59,264 nucleotides of DNA, taken from Myxococcales bacterium (GTDB lineage Bacteria > Myxococcota_A > Polyangia > Polyangiales > Polyangiaceae). Every line of letters begins with the position of its first letter. Positions within the stretch are counted from its first letter, which is position 1. Of the stretch, positions 43,480 through 52,330 are shown piece by piece. The position numbers were made by a program, and so were the translations under genes. Location of the stretch: contig JAJZQG010000018.1 in NCBI GenBank assembly GCA_021847645.1, positions 1 through 59,264 on the forward strand. Direction: 5' to 3'. The notes under the pieces are model-generated. The model was not told the DNA's origin. It searched no databases and was given only the letters and a program-made list of their open reading frames with translations.

Positions 43480-44391
43480 ATGCGACGCGTATCCAAGCTC
43501 TTCGTGCTGCTGATCGGCGTGATCCTCGTGATGACGTCCGCCCGGGGCGCGTTCGCCGACGACGAGACGGAGTTCGAGAAGGCGAGGAACCCGTACACGG
43601 CAGGGCGCTACGCGGAGGCCGTGGAGCGGTTTCGCGAGCTGCTCGAGCCGTCGTCCGACAAGCGGCTGACCGATCCCTGGCTGATCGAGAGGTCACGCAT
43701 GTACCTGGTGGCGAGCCTGATCGCCACCAACCACATCAAGGAAGCCGACGAGCAGATCAAGGTGATCCTGAGGCAGAATCCGTCGGCGGTGCCGGATGCA
43801 GTATTCCCCACGCAGGTGTTGGATCGATTCACGGACGTACGGGCGCGGATGCGCGAGGAGCTGGAGGAGAAGGCGCGGGAGGAAGCGCGAGCCGAGCAGG
43901 AGAAGCTGAGGCAGGAGCAAGAGAAGAAGGCTCGGGAGCGTGCTCGCATCAAGGAGCTCGAGCGACTCGCGAGCCAGGAGGTTCACGTCGAGGCGCACTC
44001 GAGGTGGATCGCGATGATTCCGTTCGGCGTTGGGCAGTTCCAGAACGACCAGCGGGCACTGGGCTGGACGTTGCTGGGCAGCGAGGCGGCGCTCGCCGGC
44101 ACCTCGATCGTGGCGAGCGTGGTGGTGCAGTCGCTGCAGTCGCAAGGCACGAAGCCGACGGTCGACAAGCAGAACCTCAACGATCGGACGAGCCGATGGG
44201 AGCAGGTCAACCATCTGTCGTTCATCGCGTGCGTGGTGGCAGCCGCGGGCGGCGTGCTCCACGCGCAGCTGACGTACGTGCCCGAGCGCAGGGAGGTGGT
44301 GCGGCGGCCGTTGCCGCCTTCGTTGCAGGTGGTGCCGAGCGCCGCGGCGATCGACAAGGGGGCAGTGGTCGGGATCCAGGGGAGTTTCTGA
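43480..44391 (+). CDS. Periplasmic/membrane TPR-like protein with coiled coil, function unknown
   Basis: A protein of 303 residues with a Sec-type signal (MRRVSKLFVLLIGVILVM...ARGAFADD). Residues 30-120 are two or three TPR-like helical pairs (YTAGRYAEAVERFRELLE, EADEQIKVILRQNP). Residues about 125-165 are a highly charged coiled coil rich in Glu/Lys/Arg. Two hydrophobic stretches (LGWTLLGSEAALAGTSIVAS and FIACVVAAAGGVLHAQ) follow, which may be membrane-embedded. It starts 37 bases after the Ser/Thr kinase gene and is probably the third gene of the pyk-kinase operon, making it a candidate partner or target of that kinase. I do not recognise a specific family. Confidence 0.7.
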   Translation: MRRVSKLFVLLIGVILVMTSARGAFADDETEFEKARNPYTAGRYAEAVERFRELLEPSSDKRLTDPWLIERSRMYLVASLIATNHIKEADEQIKVILRQNPSAVPDAVFPTQVLDRFTDVRARMREELEEKAREEARAEQEKLRQEQEKKARERARIKELERLASQEVHVEAHSRWIAMIPFGVGQFQNDQRALGWTLLGSEAALAGTSIVASVVVQSLQSQGTKPTVDKQNLNDRTSRWEQVNHLSFIACVVAAAGGVLHAQLTYVPERREVVRRPLPPSLQVVPSAAAIDKGAVVGIQGSF

Positions 44392-44425
44392 GGCTGGCGG
44401 GGCGGGGAGTCGGTCGGGACGCGAG

Positions 44426-45664
44426 CTAGGACCCGGCCGTGGGATCCGTTGCGGCAGGCAGCACGATGGTGAAGGTGCAGCCGTTTCCGGGCTGGCTCCG
44501 CACGGACACGGAACCGCGGTGCTTGTCGACGATCTGCCGGACGATGGTGAGGCCGAGTCCGGTGCCGGCGTCTTCGCGTGTGGTGAAGAAGGGCTCGAAG
44601 ATGCGCGAGACATGCTCGGAGGCGATTCCGGGGCCGGAGTCGGCGACGGTGAAGATCACGTTGGAGCGGGAGGGGTCGGTGTGCACGCCGAGGGTGACGA
44701 CGCCGCCGGCGGGGCGCAGGGCCTCGCAGGCGTTGGTGATGAGGTTGACGAAGACCTGGGTGAGCTGGGAGGCGAAGCCGACGACGGGGGGCAGGTCATC
44801 GTGGTCGAGGCGGCGAACCTCGATGCCGCAGGACTCGATGGAGTGGCTACAGAACCGCAGGGCCTGGTCGAGCACGGCGCGGACTTCGACGGGAGCCGCG
44901 AGAGCGGCGGAGGGACGGGCGTAGGCCTTGAGGGCGCGGGTGAGGCCGAGCAGCACATCGGCGGCCTCGGCGATTCGCTGCATGCGCTGAACGTCGTCGG
45001 GGTCCGCCTGCTGGGCTTGCATCTTCCTGCGCAGGTAGTCGGCGTAGACAGCGATCGAGGTGAGCGGGTTGCTCATGTCATGCACGAGGCCGGCGGACAG
45101 CTGGCCCAAGGAGGCGAGCTTGTCGCTCTGGGCGAGGGCGCCGCGCAGCTGATCGTTCTCGGCTTGCAGGCTCGCTGCGAGGCGCACGCTATCCGCATGG
45201 CGGATGACTGTGTTGACAGCCTCGGCGCACCAGCGAAGCACGAAGCCAATCTGGCTGTTGGGCGACTCGAGGTCCGGGTCGTCGGACGCGCAGTGCAGAG
45301 CGCTCGGTGCGGGTCGGCACGTGAGCGGTACGACGCGTTCGTGGGGATGGGCCGGGAACATGATGATATCGTCGGCCGACGGATCGGAGGGGCGCTGGTC
45401 GGCAGGGGGCATCTGAAGGACGAAGGGGGCATCGACGCGGTCGTCGACGATGCGCAAGGCCAGGGCGTAGCCCGGCAGGATCTCGGCGAAGGAGGCGAGC
45501 ATCCAGCGCATCGATTCCTCGAAGGGCGCCCCCACCGGTGCCAGGCACACGGCGTCGAGAATGCGTTCCAGCGTCGTGCTCGATCCGTGCGGCGACGGGG
45601 CAGACACGGGCGCCAGTGATTCCGGAAGGCGCTGAAGCTCTCGGGTGTCGGAGAAGCGTCCCAT
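44426..45664 (-). CDS. Sensor histidine kinase with N-terminal GAF-like region
   Basis: A protein of 412 residues, with no membrane segment. The N-terminal region (about 20-170) is probably GAF-like sensory. HisKA has the acceptor His in SAGLVHDMSNPLTSIAVY (about 200). HATPase_c shows VNLITNACEAL (N-box), VADSGPGIASEH (G1), FEPFFTTRE (F-box) and GTGLGLTIVRQIV (G2), so it is catalytically complete. The start at 45664 (MGRFSDTREL) follows the upstream gene's stop by 14 bases. The neighbour upstream carries a receiver and a DHp domain but no ATPase, so this kinase is its obvious phosphate source or partner. Confidence 0.88.
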   Translation of the reverse strand: MGRFSDTRELQRLPESLAPVSAPSPHGSSTTLERILDAVCLAPVGAPFEESMRWMLASFAEILPGYALALRIVDDRVDAPFVLQMPPADQRPSDPSADDIIMFPAHPHERVVPLTCRPAPSALHCASDDPDLESPNSQIGFVLRWCAEAVNTVIRHADSVRLAASLQAENDQLRGALAQSDKLASLGQLSAGLVHDMSNPLTSIAVYADYLRRKMQAQQADPDDVQRMQRIAEAADVLLGLTRALKAYARPSAALAAPVEVRAVLDQALRFCSHSIESCGIEVRRLDHDDLPPVVGFASQLTQVFVNLITNACEALRPAGGVVTLGVHTDPSRSNVIFTVADSGPGIASEHVSRIFEPFFTTREDAGTGLGLTIVRQIVDKHRGSVSVRSQPGNGCTFTIVLPAATDPTAGS

Positions 45665-45678
45665 CAGAAGCCGGGCTC

Positions 45679-47691
45679 CTATCGTCGTCCCGTGGGCGGG
45701 CGGTCGTCGCTCGACCGATCGAGGTCGAGGATCTTGGCGGCGCCGACGTAGGACTTGGTTTCGTAGCGGGTGATCTTGCCGATCTTGCGAACGATCTCGG
45801 CCATGCGCTCGGCCTCGTTCATGATCACTTCGGCAGCGCCGTAGGCCTGTGTTTGGGGGTCGAGCTTGCGCTTGAGCAGCTCGGCGTAGCCCATGACGCT
45901 GGTCAGCGGCTGGTTGAGCTCGTGAGCGGCAGCGCCGGCGAGCTCGGCGATGATGGCCTGGCGCTCGCGGGTCTGCAGCTCCTCTTGTGCCGCGGCAAGA
46001 CGGGCCTCCATGCGAACCTTGTCTCGTTGGTCGGTGAAGATGACGACCGCGCCGACCGGCTCCCCGCCGTCGAAGATCTGGGCTGCAGAGAGCGAAACCG
46101 GAACCATGTCCTGGTTGGTGCCGAGCACATGGGTCGCATGGTCGTCGATTCGGTGGTGCGCTGCGCTGGCGGGGGTACGCAGCATGGTGGCGAGCTCTGC
46201 GGCGATCGAGTCGGGGAACAGCTGGACGGCGCGTGCCGTACCGATGACCTGCGCGGCGCTGCGACCGAAGCATCGCTCCGCGGCCCTGTTGAACAGGCGC
46301 ACGACACCGCCGCGATCGATCGAGACGATGGCGTTGGCCGAGCTGCTGATGACGCTTTCGAGGAACTCCTTGGTGCGCTTGAGCTCGGACTCGACCTGCC
46401 GCTCGCGCGTGACGTCGCGGAAGCTCAGCAGGGTGGCGCTATCGTCGCGCAGCACGCTGTTGAAGTTGATGCTCAGGACCACCGCCATCCCGTCGGCCCG
46501 CATCACGCTCAGGTCGACGTTTTGAGGGAAGGTGCCCTTGGCGAGGCCGTCGGCGATCGCCTGGAGTCGCGCCGGGTCGTCGGCGATTTCGTCGAAGCGG
46601 TGAGTGCGCAGCTCCTGGTCGGAGTAGCCGGTGATGGCGCGCGCCTTGGCGTTGGAGAACAGGATCTGCCAGTCGGCGTCGGTCACGATGATGCCGTCGG
46701 CGCCGGATTCGAAGAAAGCCGCATAGCGCTTGAGCAGGCGCAGTCGTCGCTCGGCCTTGAAGCGCGCGAAGTTGACGCGCTCGGTGCGATCGCGCAAGCG
46801 CTTGACGACCCGGGCATTTCGCAGCGCAATGGCGGTGGCGTTGGCGATCGTTGCAGCGATCGACAGCTCGTGATCGCCGATGACGGTGGGATGCCGTGCT
46901 CGGAGGAACAGCACGCCCGTGGTGCGTTCCTCATGGATGATTGGCACCAGTGCGACGGACACGGGCGCGTCGGCGGGCAGGTCCTTGCGGACGACGTCGA
47001 GCAGCTCGTGCGTACGGGTGTTCTGGATGACCAGCGGCTTGCGAGAGGCGACGACCTCGCGAATTTCGGGGTACTTGTCCAGGTCGATGCTCAGGTCGTC
47101 CAGTTGCTGATCGTCGCTGGTGGCGGCGACTTGTCCGACGGACCCGACATCGGGCACGAGCACGATGCTGCAGCGGTCGACGCGGGCTACTTCGGCGATG
47201 CGGCGAACGACGGTGAACAGGATGTCGCGCAGGTCGAGGCTGGAGGCGAGGGTTTGCGTGAGCTCGAGGACGACCTGGGCGTCGTGCTCCTTGCGGGCGA
47301 GCTCCTCGATGTAGGAGCGCAGGCGCAGCTGTCCGCGGATGCGCGCCACCAGCTCGCCGGGGCGGAAGGGCTTTCGAACGAAGTCGTCGGCACCGGCGTC
47401 GAAGGCTCGCGCCACTTCGGCGTCGGAGTCCAACGCGGTGAGGACGACCACGGGAACGTCGGAGATGGCGGGGTTGGCGCGGGCGGCCCGGAGCACCGCG
47501 TACCCGTCGGGCGGGGGCATGACCAGATCGAGCAGCAGCAGGGACGGGGTCTCGCGAGACAGCCAGTCCAGGGCCTCGGCGCCGTTGGAGGCGAGCACAC
47601 AAGGGATATCGGCGGCGCGCAGGGCCTGATCGATGACGTGCCGGCTGACAGCATCGTCGTCGACGACCAGGACGGGCGCGGGAGGGGTCAC
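45679..47691 (-). CDS. Receiver-GAF-PAS-PAS-HisKA protein lacking an ATPase domain
   Basis: A protein of 670 residues with the order receiver (1-120, VLVVDDDAVSRHVIDQ and LLLLDLVMPPPDGYAVL, phospho-acceptor Asp retained), GAF (about 145-300), two PAS domains (about 315-430 and 440-560, ESGADGIIVTDADWQILFSN and SSSANAIVSIDRGGVVRLFN) and HisKA (about 580-640, H590 in AAHELNQPLTSVMGYAELL). The chain ends about 80 residues after that His, so the CA/ATPase domain is absent. The GTG start (47691) was chosen because VTPPAPVLVVDDDAVS is the receiver N-terminus. The gene 14 bases downstream encodes a complete kinase. It diverges from a lipoprotein gene. Confidence 0.85.
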   Translation of the reverse strand: MTPPAPVLVVDDDAVSRHVIDQALRAADIPCVLASNGAEALDWLSRETPSLLLLDLVMPPPDGYAVLRAARANPAISDVPVVVLTALDSDAEVARAFDAGADDFVRKPFRPGELVARIRGQLRLRSYIEELARKEHDAQVVLELTQTLASSLDLRDILFTVVRRIAEVARVDRCSIVLVPDVGSVGQVAATSDDQQLDDLSIDLDKYPEIREVVASRKPLVIQNTRTHELLDVVRKDLPADAPVSVALVPIIHEERTTGVLFLRARHPTVIGDHELSIAATIANATAIALRNARVVKRLRDRTERVNFARFKAERRLRLLKRYAAFFESGADGIIVTDADWQILFSNAKARAITGYSDQELRTHRFDEIADDPARLQAIADGLAKGTFPQNVDLSVMRADGMAVVLSINFNSVLRDDSATLLSFRDVTRERQVESELKRTKEFLESVISSSANAIVSIDRGGVVRLFNRAAERCFGRSAAQVIGTARAVQLFPDSIAAELATMLRTPASAAHHRIDDHATHVLGTNQDMVPVSLSAAQIFDGGEPVGAVVIFTDQRDKVRMEARLAAAQEELQTRERQAIIAELAGAAAHELNQPLTSVMGYAELLKRKLDPQTQAYGAAEVIMNEAERMAEIVRKIGKITRYETKSYVGAAKILDLDRSSDDRPPTGRR

Positions 47692-47823
47692 GCTTCCAGG
47701 GTATTCCGGGTTGGGCCTCGACGGCAAACGAAGCGACACTCTTCTTGCGCTTGCGGTCGACTGACGGCATCGTTGGCGGCGGGAATGGACCGGTTGGTGC
47801 GTCTGTTCCCGGACTGTCTCGCC

Positions 47824-48318
47824 ATGTCGAACCTCCTCCGGATTGCCACACCCTTGCTGCTTGCGATGCTCACGCTCGTCGTGCCCGCGTGCGCCACGCA
47901 CTACATTCCGAACACCGACGTCGAGGACACTGCTGAGAATCGGCGCGTGGTGGAGTTCTGCGAGAAGTACCGCAAGGCGGTGGAGAACCGGGATGTGGGC
48001 CTGCTGATGTCGTTCGTGTCGCCGCGCTACTACGAGGACGGCGGCAATGTCGATGCGCAGGACGACTTGGACTACGAGGGCTTCCGGAACTTCATGATCA
48101 ACGAGTTCCGCAAGTCGAAGGCGATCCGCTACGAGATCCGGTATCGTCGGGTCCTCTGGTCCAAGGACAAGAAGCGGGTGTTCGTGGACTACACCTACTC
48201 GGCCAGCTACAAGATCCCTGGGCCGGACGGCAAGGACGAGTGGCGGCGCACGGTCTCGGAGAATCGTCTGGAGCTGGAGCCGAAGGGGGACAGCTTCCTG
48301 ATCGCGAGCGGCATGTAG
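47824..48318 (+). CDS. NTF2-like lipoprotein, function unknown
   Basis: A protein of 164 residues with a lipoprotein signal (MSNLLRIATPLLLAMLTLV, lipobox VVPAC near residue 23). The mature part has an N-terminal helix FCEKYRKAVENRDVGLLMSF, VSPRYYEDGGN and a run of beta strands (AIRYEIRYRRVLWS, KRVFVDYTYSASY, ENRLELEPKGD), the layout of an NTF2/SnoaL-like cone fold. No catalytic residues can be read. ATG 47824 is preferred over 47785 because it gives a shorter and typical signal. It diverges from the sensor operon and lies about 120 bases before the patatin gene. Confidence 0.7.
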   Translation: MSNLLRIATPLLLAMLTLVVPACATHYIPNTDVEDTAENRRVVEFCEKYRKAVENRDVGLLMSFVSPRYYEDGGNVDAQDDLDYEGFRNFMINEFRKSKAIRYEIRYRRVLWSKDKKRVFVDYTYSASYKIPGPDGKDEWRRTVSENRLELEPKGDSFLIASGM

Positions 48319-48440
48319 CGCGGCCGCGACGGGCGCTGGTCGACGGTTCGCGGGGATGGGCGGCCAGCAGGCTGTGCGGGAGAATTTGCCTCGAGCCGCG
48401 GTCGCGGCCACAATGAACACATCGTGGCCGTTCCGTCGTC

Positions 48441-49373
48441 ATGAAACGCATTCCCAAGGTAGCCTTCGTTGCATCCGGAGGCGCTGCGCGAGGTCTCGCC
48501 CACCTCGGTGTGCTGCGCGCCTGCGAGGATCTCGGCATCCACCCGGAAATCTTCGTGGGTGCGAGCGCTGGCGCGGTCGTCAGCGCGTTCTATGCTCAAA
48601 ACACGCCGCTGGACATGCTGGTGGACGGCTATCGGCCACCGTGGAGGCGCCGTCACCCGGGTCGTCCGCACCTGGGCATGTCGACGTTCTTCGGGCTGCC
48701 CGTCCTGGCCGAGTTTCTCGATCCGGGGCATCTCGTTTCGGGGTTGTTCTCGATCGACAAGCTGGAGCGCTATCTGGCGCGTCAGTTGCCTATCAACGAT
48801 TTCCGCAAGCTGCCGTACCCGGTCATGGTCACGGCGGTGGACGTGGACCGGGCGCGGCGCGTGGTGTTCGGTCACGGTCACGACGACTCGGTGCCGATCA
48901 GCCAGGCGGTTGCGGCGTCGTGTTGCGTGCCGGGGCTATTTCGCCCCTATCGCATCGGCCAGGCCTACCACCTCGACGGGGAGATCGCGCGCACGCTGTC
49001 GGCGGACCTGGCGATCGAGGCCGGCGCCGACGTCGTGATTGCGTCGAACATCTACCGTCCGCCGTCGCCCCCGTCGCCCGGGAGTCGGTCCATCGCGCGG
49101 CAGGGGGTGGCTCGGGTATTGCGGCAGACGATCAACATCGTGCTGACGCAGAAAGAGCAGATGGGATTGGAGCTGTACGCGCGCAGGCATCCGAACGTGA
49201 CATTCGTGGATGTGGCGCCGAACATCGGAATGATCGGCTACTTGAACCAGTACGCGGCGCGCTCGTTGATCTTGAGAGGCTACCGGACGGCGCTTCGCAA
49301 GCTCGCAGAGGCAAAGGCCCGGGGCGTGTTCGGGGAAATGCCGCACCTGCGACCGACGGCCGTGGCGAATTGA
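48441..49373 (+). CDS. Patatin-like phospholipase/acyl hydrolase (RssA-like)
   Basis: A protein of 310 residues with no signal peptide. The oxyanion-hole Gly-rich loop is SGGAARGLAHLGVL, the nucleophile elbow is VGASAGAV (Ser in G-A-S-A-G), and the Asp of the Ser-Asp dyad is in YHLDGEIA. ASCCVPGLFRP is a family-typical stretch. This is the RssA/patatin group of lipid acyl hydrolases in the cytoplasm; substrates are unknown. It ends opposite the TlpA-like gene with a nested hairpin in the gap. Confidence 0.88.
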   Translation: MKRIPKVAFVASGGAARGLAHLGVLRACEDLGIHPEIFVGASAGAVVSAFYAQNTPLDMLVDGYRPPWRRRHPGRPHLGMSTFFGLPVLAEFLDPGHLVSGLFSIDKLERYLARQLPINDFRKLPYPVMVTAVDVDRARRVVFGHGHDDSVPISQAVAASCCVPGLFRPYRIGQAYHLDGEIARTLSADLAIEAGADVVIASNIYRPPSPPSPGSRSIARQGVARVLRQTINIVLTQKEQMGLELYARRHPNVTFVDVAPNIGMIGYLNQYAARSLILRGYRTALRKLAEAKARGVFGEMPHLRPTAVAN

Positions 49374-49400
49374 CGGCGTTCGGCTGACGAGGGCGCGCGC

Positions 49401-49443
49401 ACGGACGCGGGTCGATCCTCGACGCGCGAGGCTGAGCGTCCGT
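49401..49443. terminator. Nested hairpin in the convergent gap between patatin and thioredoxin-lipoprotein genes
   Basis: An outer perfect 8-base stem, ACGGACGC (49401-49408) with GCGTCCGT (49436-49443), encloses an inner stem CCTCG/CGAGG (49417-49421, 49427-49431) with a 5-base loop. Being between tail-to-tail genes, it could stop transcription in both directions. No U-tract is seen on either side. Confidence 0.4.
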
Positions 49444-49467
49444 TGTTCGCCAGGAGCGATGGGATGA

Positions 49468-50052
49468 TCAGTGGCCGAGGGCGGCGACGACTTCCTTCTC
49501 GATCTGGACCTCGTCGCCAGCCTGGAAGCCGTCGTGCTTGCTGACGATGGTTCCGTCGCGTCCGATGATGACGCTGAAGGGAGCGGAGCGGCGGGGGTTG
49601 TAGAGGGAGACGGCGCGCGACTCCTGGTCGAGCAGCACGGGGAAGGGAAGGTTCTGGCGCTGGGCGTAGGCGCGGACTTCGGCGACGGTATCCGGACCAT
49701 CCATGGCGACGGCGAGAATGACGAAGCCCTGATCCTTGTGTCGCTTGTAGATGTCGCTGAGCAACGGCATGGCGGACAGGCAGGGCTCGCACCAGGTGGC
49801 CCAGAAGTCGATCATGACGACGTTCTTGCCGACGTAGTCGGAGAGGTTGACGGTCTTTCCGTCGACGGTCTCGAGGGTGAAGTCGGCCACGTTGGACGCA
49901 GCGCCCGAGGGGGCGGCCGTGTTGGAGGCGTTGCCGGAGCCGGGGGCGGGAGCGGCGGCATTGGCGCCGGCGCAGCCGAACAGCAAGGATGTGGCGACGA
50001 GCAACGCCGCGGCAACGAACGCGCGTTGCGCGAGGGGAACGAGTCGGCTCAT
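49468..50052 (-). CDS. TlpA-type thioredoxin-fold lipoprotein
   Basis: A protein of 194 residues with a lipoprotein signal (AFVAAALLVATSLLFGC, lipobox LFGC near residue 27) and an Ala/Pro/Gly linker. The TlpA/AhpC-like thioredoxin domain has DFTLETVDGKTVNLSDYVGK, MIDFWATWCEPCLSAMPLL with the redox pair CEPC, and PFSVIIGRDGTIVSKHDGF. The active-site cysteines are present, so it is likely a reductant or disulfide-handling protein in the envelope. It follows a second thioredoxin-fold lipoprotein gene by 8 bases and is co-transcribed with it. Confidence 0.9.
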   Translation of the reverse strand: MSRLVPLAQRAFVAAALLVATSLLFGCAGANAAAPAPGSGNASNTAAPSGAASNVADFTLETVDGKTVNLSDYVGKNVVMIDFWATWCEPCLSAMPLLSDIYKRHKDQGFVILAVAMDGPDTVAEVRAYAQRQNLPFPVLLDQESRAVSLYNPRRSAPFSVIIGRDGTIVSKHDGFQAGDEVQIEKEVVAALGH

Positions 50053-50060
50053 GCGCTGGC

Positions 50061-50774
50061 CTACTTGAGCAGCGGCTGCAGGTTTGTGTCCCACCAGGCC
50101 TGGTTCTGGGGGGCGCCCGTGATGAGAGCCTTGACGGTCATCGTCTTGGTGTCGACGATCATGTTCATCGGCGTGGCGGTGGTATCGAAGAACGGGCTGA
50201 GCTTGTTGTTGGGATCGAGGACCGTGGGCCAGATGATCGAGTACTTCTTGGTCCAGTACGCCAGGTCCGTCGGCTGCGCGGGGTACTGGTTGGCGTCTTC
50301 GAACAGGGTCTCGAGGAACGCGACCCCTTTGGGACCGTAGTTGACTACCTGGGTCTTGATGTCGCCCTGCTCCCCCTGGCACACGACGCACCAGCGCGCG
50401 GATGCGTTGATGAACAGCGCGTGGATGCCCTTGGTGCCGTCGGGATCGTAGTAGTCGGCCAACTCGATAGGCTCGAGGTCGCCGGTGTAGTTGACGGCGG
50501 AGGGATCCTTCCAGCCGAGGAACTTGTAGTTCTGGATGGTGCTGCCGGGGGCGTAGCCGTAGGGGCCAGCGGGATAGGGCTTCGCGGCATTTCCGGCTTC
50601 GAGCCCGGGGTCGACATCCGCCGTGGCTCCGTCGGCCGCGGCAGCGTCCTGATCGGCGCCGCCGGCACCCGCGTTGCCATTGTTCGGCGCAGCGGGGGAG
50701 TTGCTGCTGCAACCGAGCGAAGCGAGCGTGCCGATACCCAAGAAGATCGCGGTGGTGAAAACTGCGTTTCGCAT
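50061..50774 (-). CDS. Thioredoxin-fold lipoprotein with a CVVC active site
   Basis: A protein of 237 residues. The signal MRNAVFTTAIFLGIGTLASLGC gives a lipobox SLGC. A Gly/Ala/Asp-rich linker follows, then a Trx-like domain with ALFINASARWCVVCQGEQ, in which CVVC replaces the usual CxPC. A later TPMNMIVDTKTM corresponds to the cis-Pro segment (ATP). This redox motif is less common than CGPC but found in some TlpA relatives. It lies upstream of the TlpA-type gene and diverges from the Cys-rich lipoprotein across about 345 bases. A -35-like TTGACA at 50833-50828 on this strand is a promoter candidate. Confidence 0.83.
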   Translation of the reverse strand: MRNAVFTTAIFLGIGTLASLGCSSNSPAAPNNGNAGAGGADQDAAAADGATADVDPGLEAGNAAKPYPAGPYGYAPGSTIQNYKFLGWKDPSAVNYTGDLEPIELADYYDPDGTKGIHALFINASARWCVVCQGEQGDIKTQVVNYGPKGVAFLETLFEDANQYPAQPTDLAYWTKKYSIIWPTVLDPNNKLSPFFDTTATPMNMIVDTKTMTVKALITGAPQNQAWWDTNLQPLLK

Positions 50775-51120
50775 GTGGACTCCAAGTTGCGAGGGAACGG
50801 CTGAAGGTTGGCCGCATCGCGATTGCGTGTCAATGATTCTTCGACCGCTGCCAGCGGCTGTTGAAGCGACCTGGACATCGGACGGGCGAGCGAGAGCGAA
50901 GCGGTTCATGAATGTTGGAATCGTCCACGCCAAGCGGCCGAACGCGGCGCCTCGCGCAAGCTTCGTGGTCCGCGCGGACAGATGGCGACGCGAAGGAGGC
51001 TTCCTTGGGCCTGATTCGGAGCGAAAGTCCGTGTCCGCTTCGACAGAGGTATGGTAGACGTTTCGCGAGCCGAGCGGTCCGCGGTGGGCCGCTTCTCGAC
51101 AGTACTTCTCGCGGACTCAG
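50775..51120. other. 346-base divergent spacer between thioredoxin-fold and Cys-rich lipoprotein genes
   Basis: No supportable gene. On the minus strand TTGACA (50833-50828) is a good -35, but the -10 about 17 bases on is weak. A small hairpin CCGCT/AGCGG lies near 50849-50861. For the rightward gene a -10-like TATGGT near 51050 lacks a clear -35. Confidence 0.45.
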
Positions 51121-52311
51121 GTGAATCGGATGCGACTCGAACCCTTGCGAATCGGGACTGCGGTCCGGATCGCGCTTCTCGCTACGACGGTGGGCCTTTC
51201 GGCCATGGCGCTTGCGGCGTGCGGCAGCGACGCCAACTCGGCCAACGGAGGCAACGCGGACGCGGGGCCGGACGTGACCGCGTGCACGGGAATCACGGAC
51301 GACGCCGGCAATTGCGTGACGAAGTGCGACGACTCGATGTGCAACACGGGCAACTACTGCGTGGACAACGCTTGCCGGCTGGTGTGCACGAGCCATCTGG
51401 ATTGCCCGAGCGGGTATCAGTGTTTGGGCAGCGGCGTGAAGGACAGCGACGCATCCCAGGTGCACTACTGCGCGCCTGCGACGCAGCCGATGGGCGAGGG
51501 CGAGTATCTGTGGCCGTGCCCGAACGGCACCGAGTGCAAGAACGATCCCGAGTGGCTGTGTCTCGGGGCTGGTGCCGGCGACGCCGACGCGTATTGTTCG
51601 AAGTACGATTGTCAGAGCGACGCGGACTGCCCGGGCGGGATGTGGTGCGGAGTCGTGCGCGACTTTCACAAAGTTTGCGGCAATGCCGCCTACCCTGCGC
51701 CTGGCATCACGCCGGACCCGGGCGATTGCGTCGACCCGGCCAACTTCACGGCAAGCGGCCACACCTACCGGCTCGGCCCGATGACCCTGCTTCGCAACAT
51801 GTGCCTGCCGCGGGGTTACTGCACCGAGTGCAACGACGACCTGGATTGCTCGCTGGTCCGGGGCAACATCTGCGTCAAGACCGATCCGAACCAGAAGGGC
51901 TACTGCTCGCGTGCCTGCCAAGGCACGAAATCCTGCCCCTGGGAAGGCGCGTCCACCTGCGCCACAGTCGAATCGTCGAAGGGCGATACCTGCAATCCGA
52001 CCTACGGCGCTTGCGTCGGCAACAAGGACGTTTGCACGCCTTGTCGCAATGACGAAGACTGCTGGGATGCGTCGTTGCCGACGCGGCGGGCCTGCTTGAG
52101 CAACTCGTTCACGGGCGAACGCTTCTGTGTGGACCTCGACAAGGCCTGCAAGGCGGACGCGGATTGCCCCAAGCCGCCGGAAGCGGGGAAGAACATGCAG
52201 TGCATGACAGCTTCAGCCTATCAGGGCTCGCTTCTGTACCAGCGCTGCTATCCGCCGGACAACGGGACCACCCTCAATCCCGGCCAGCCGAGCTGCTACC
52301 GCGCGCCTTGA
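51121..52311 (+). CDS. Very Cys-rich lipoprotein with repeated C..D.DC motifs
   Basis: A protein of 396 residues with a lipoprotein signal (start GTG 51121 or ATG 51130, core IALLATTVGLSAMAL, lipobox LAAC near residue 34). I count about 41 cysteines, spread as short motifs such as HLDCPSGYQC, QSDADCPGGMWCG, NDDLDCS, RNDEDC and KADADCPK. This Dickkopf/EGF-like spacing is common in secreted myxobacterial proteins. It must fold with many disulfides in the envelope or outside the cell. Its partner genes for oxidative folding may be the two thioredoxin-fold lipoproteins encoded divergently. A truncated second copy lies about 750 bases downstream. Confidence 0.8.
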   Translation: MNRMRLEPLRIGTAVRIALLATTVGLSAMALAACGSDANSANGGNADAGPDVTACTGITDDAGNCVTKCDDSMCNTGNYCVDNACRLVCTSHLDCPSGYQCLGSGVKDSDASQVHYCAPATQPMGEGEYLWPCPNGTECKNDPEWLCLGAGAGDADAYCSKYDCQSDADCPGGMWCGVVRDFHKVCGNAAYPAPGITPDPGDCVDPANFTASGHTYRLGPMTLLRNMCLPRGYCTECNDDLDCSLVRGNICVKTDPNQKGYCSRACQGTKSCPWEGASTCATVESSKGDTCNPTYGACVGNKDVCTPCRNDEDCWDASLPTRRACLSNSFTGERFCVDLDKACKADADCPKPPEAGKNMQCMTASAYQGSLLYQRCYPPDNGTTLNPGQPSCYRAP

Positions 52312-52330
52312 GGCGGACCGCCGTGTTGTC

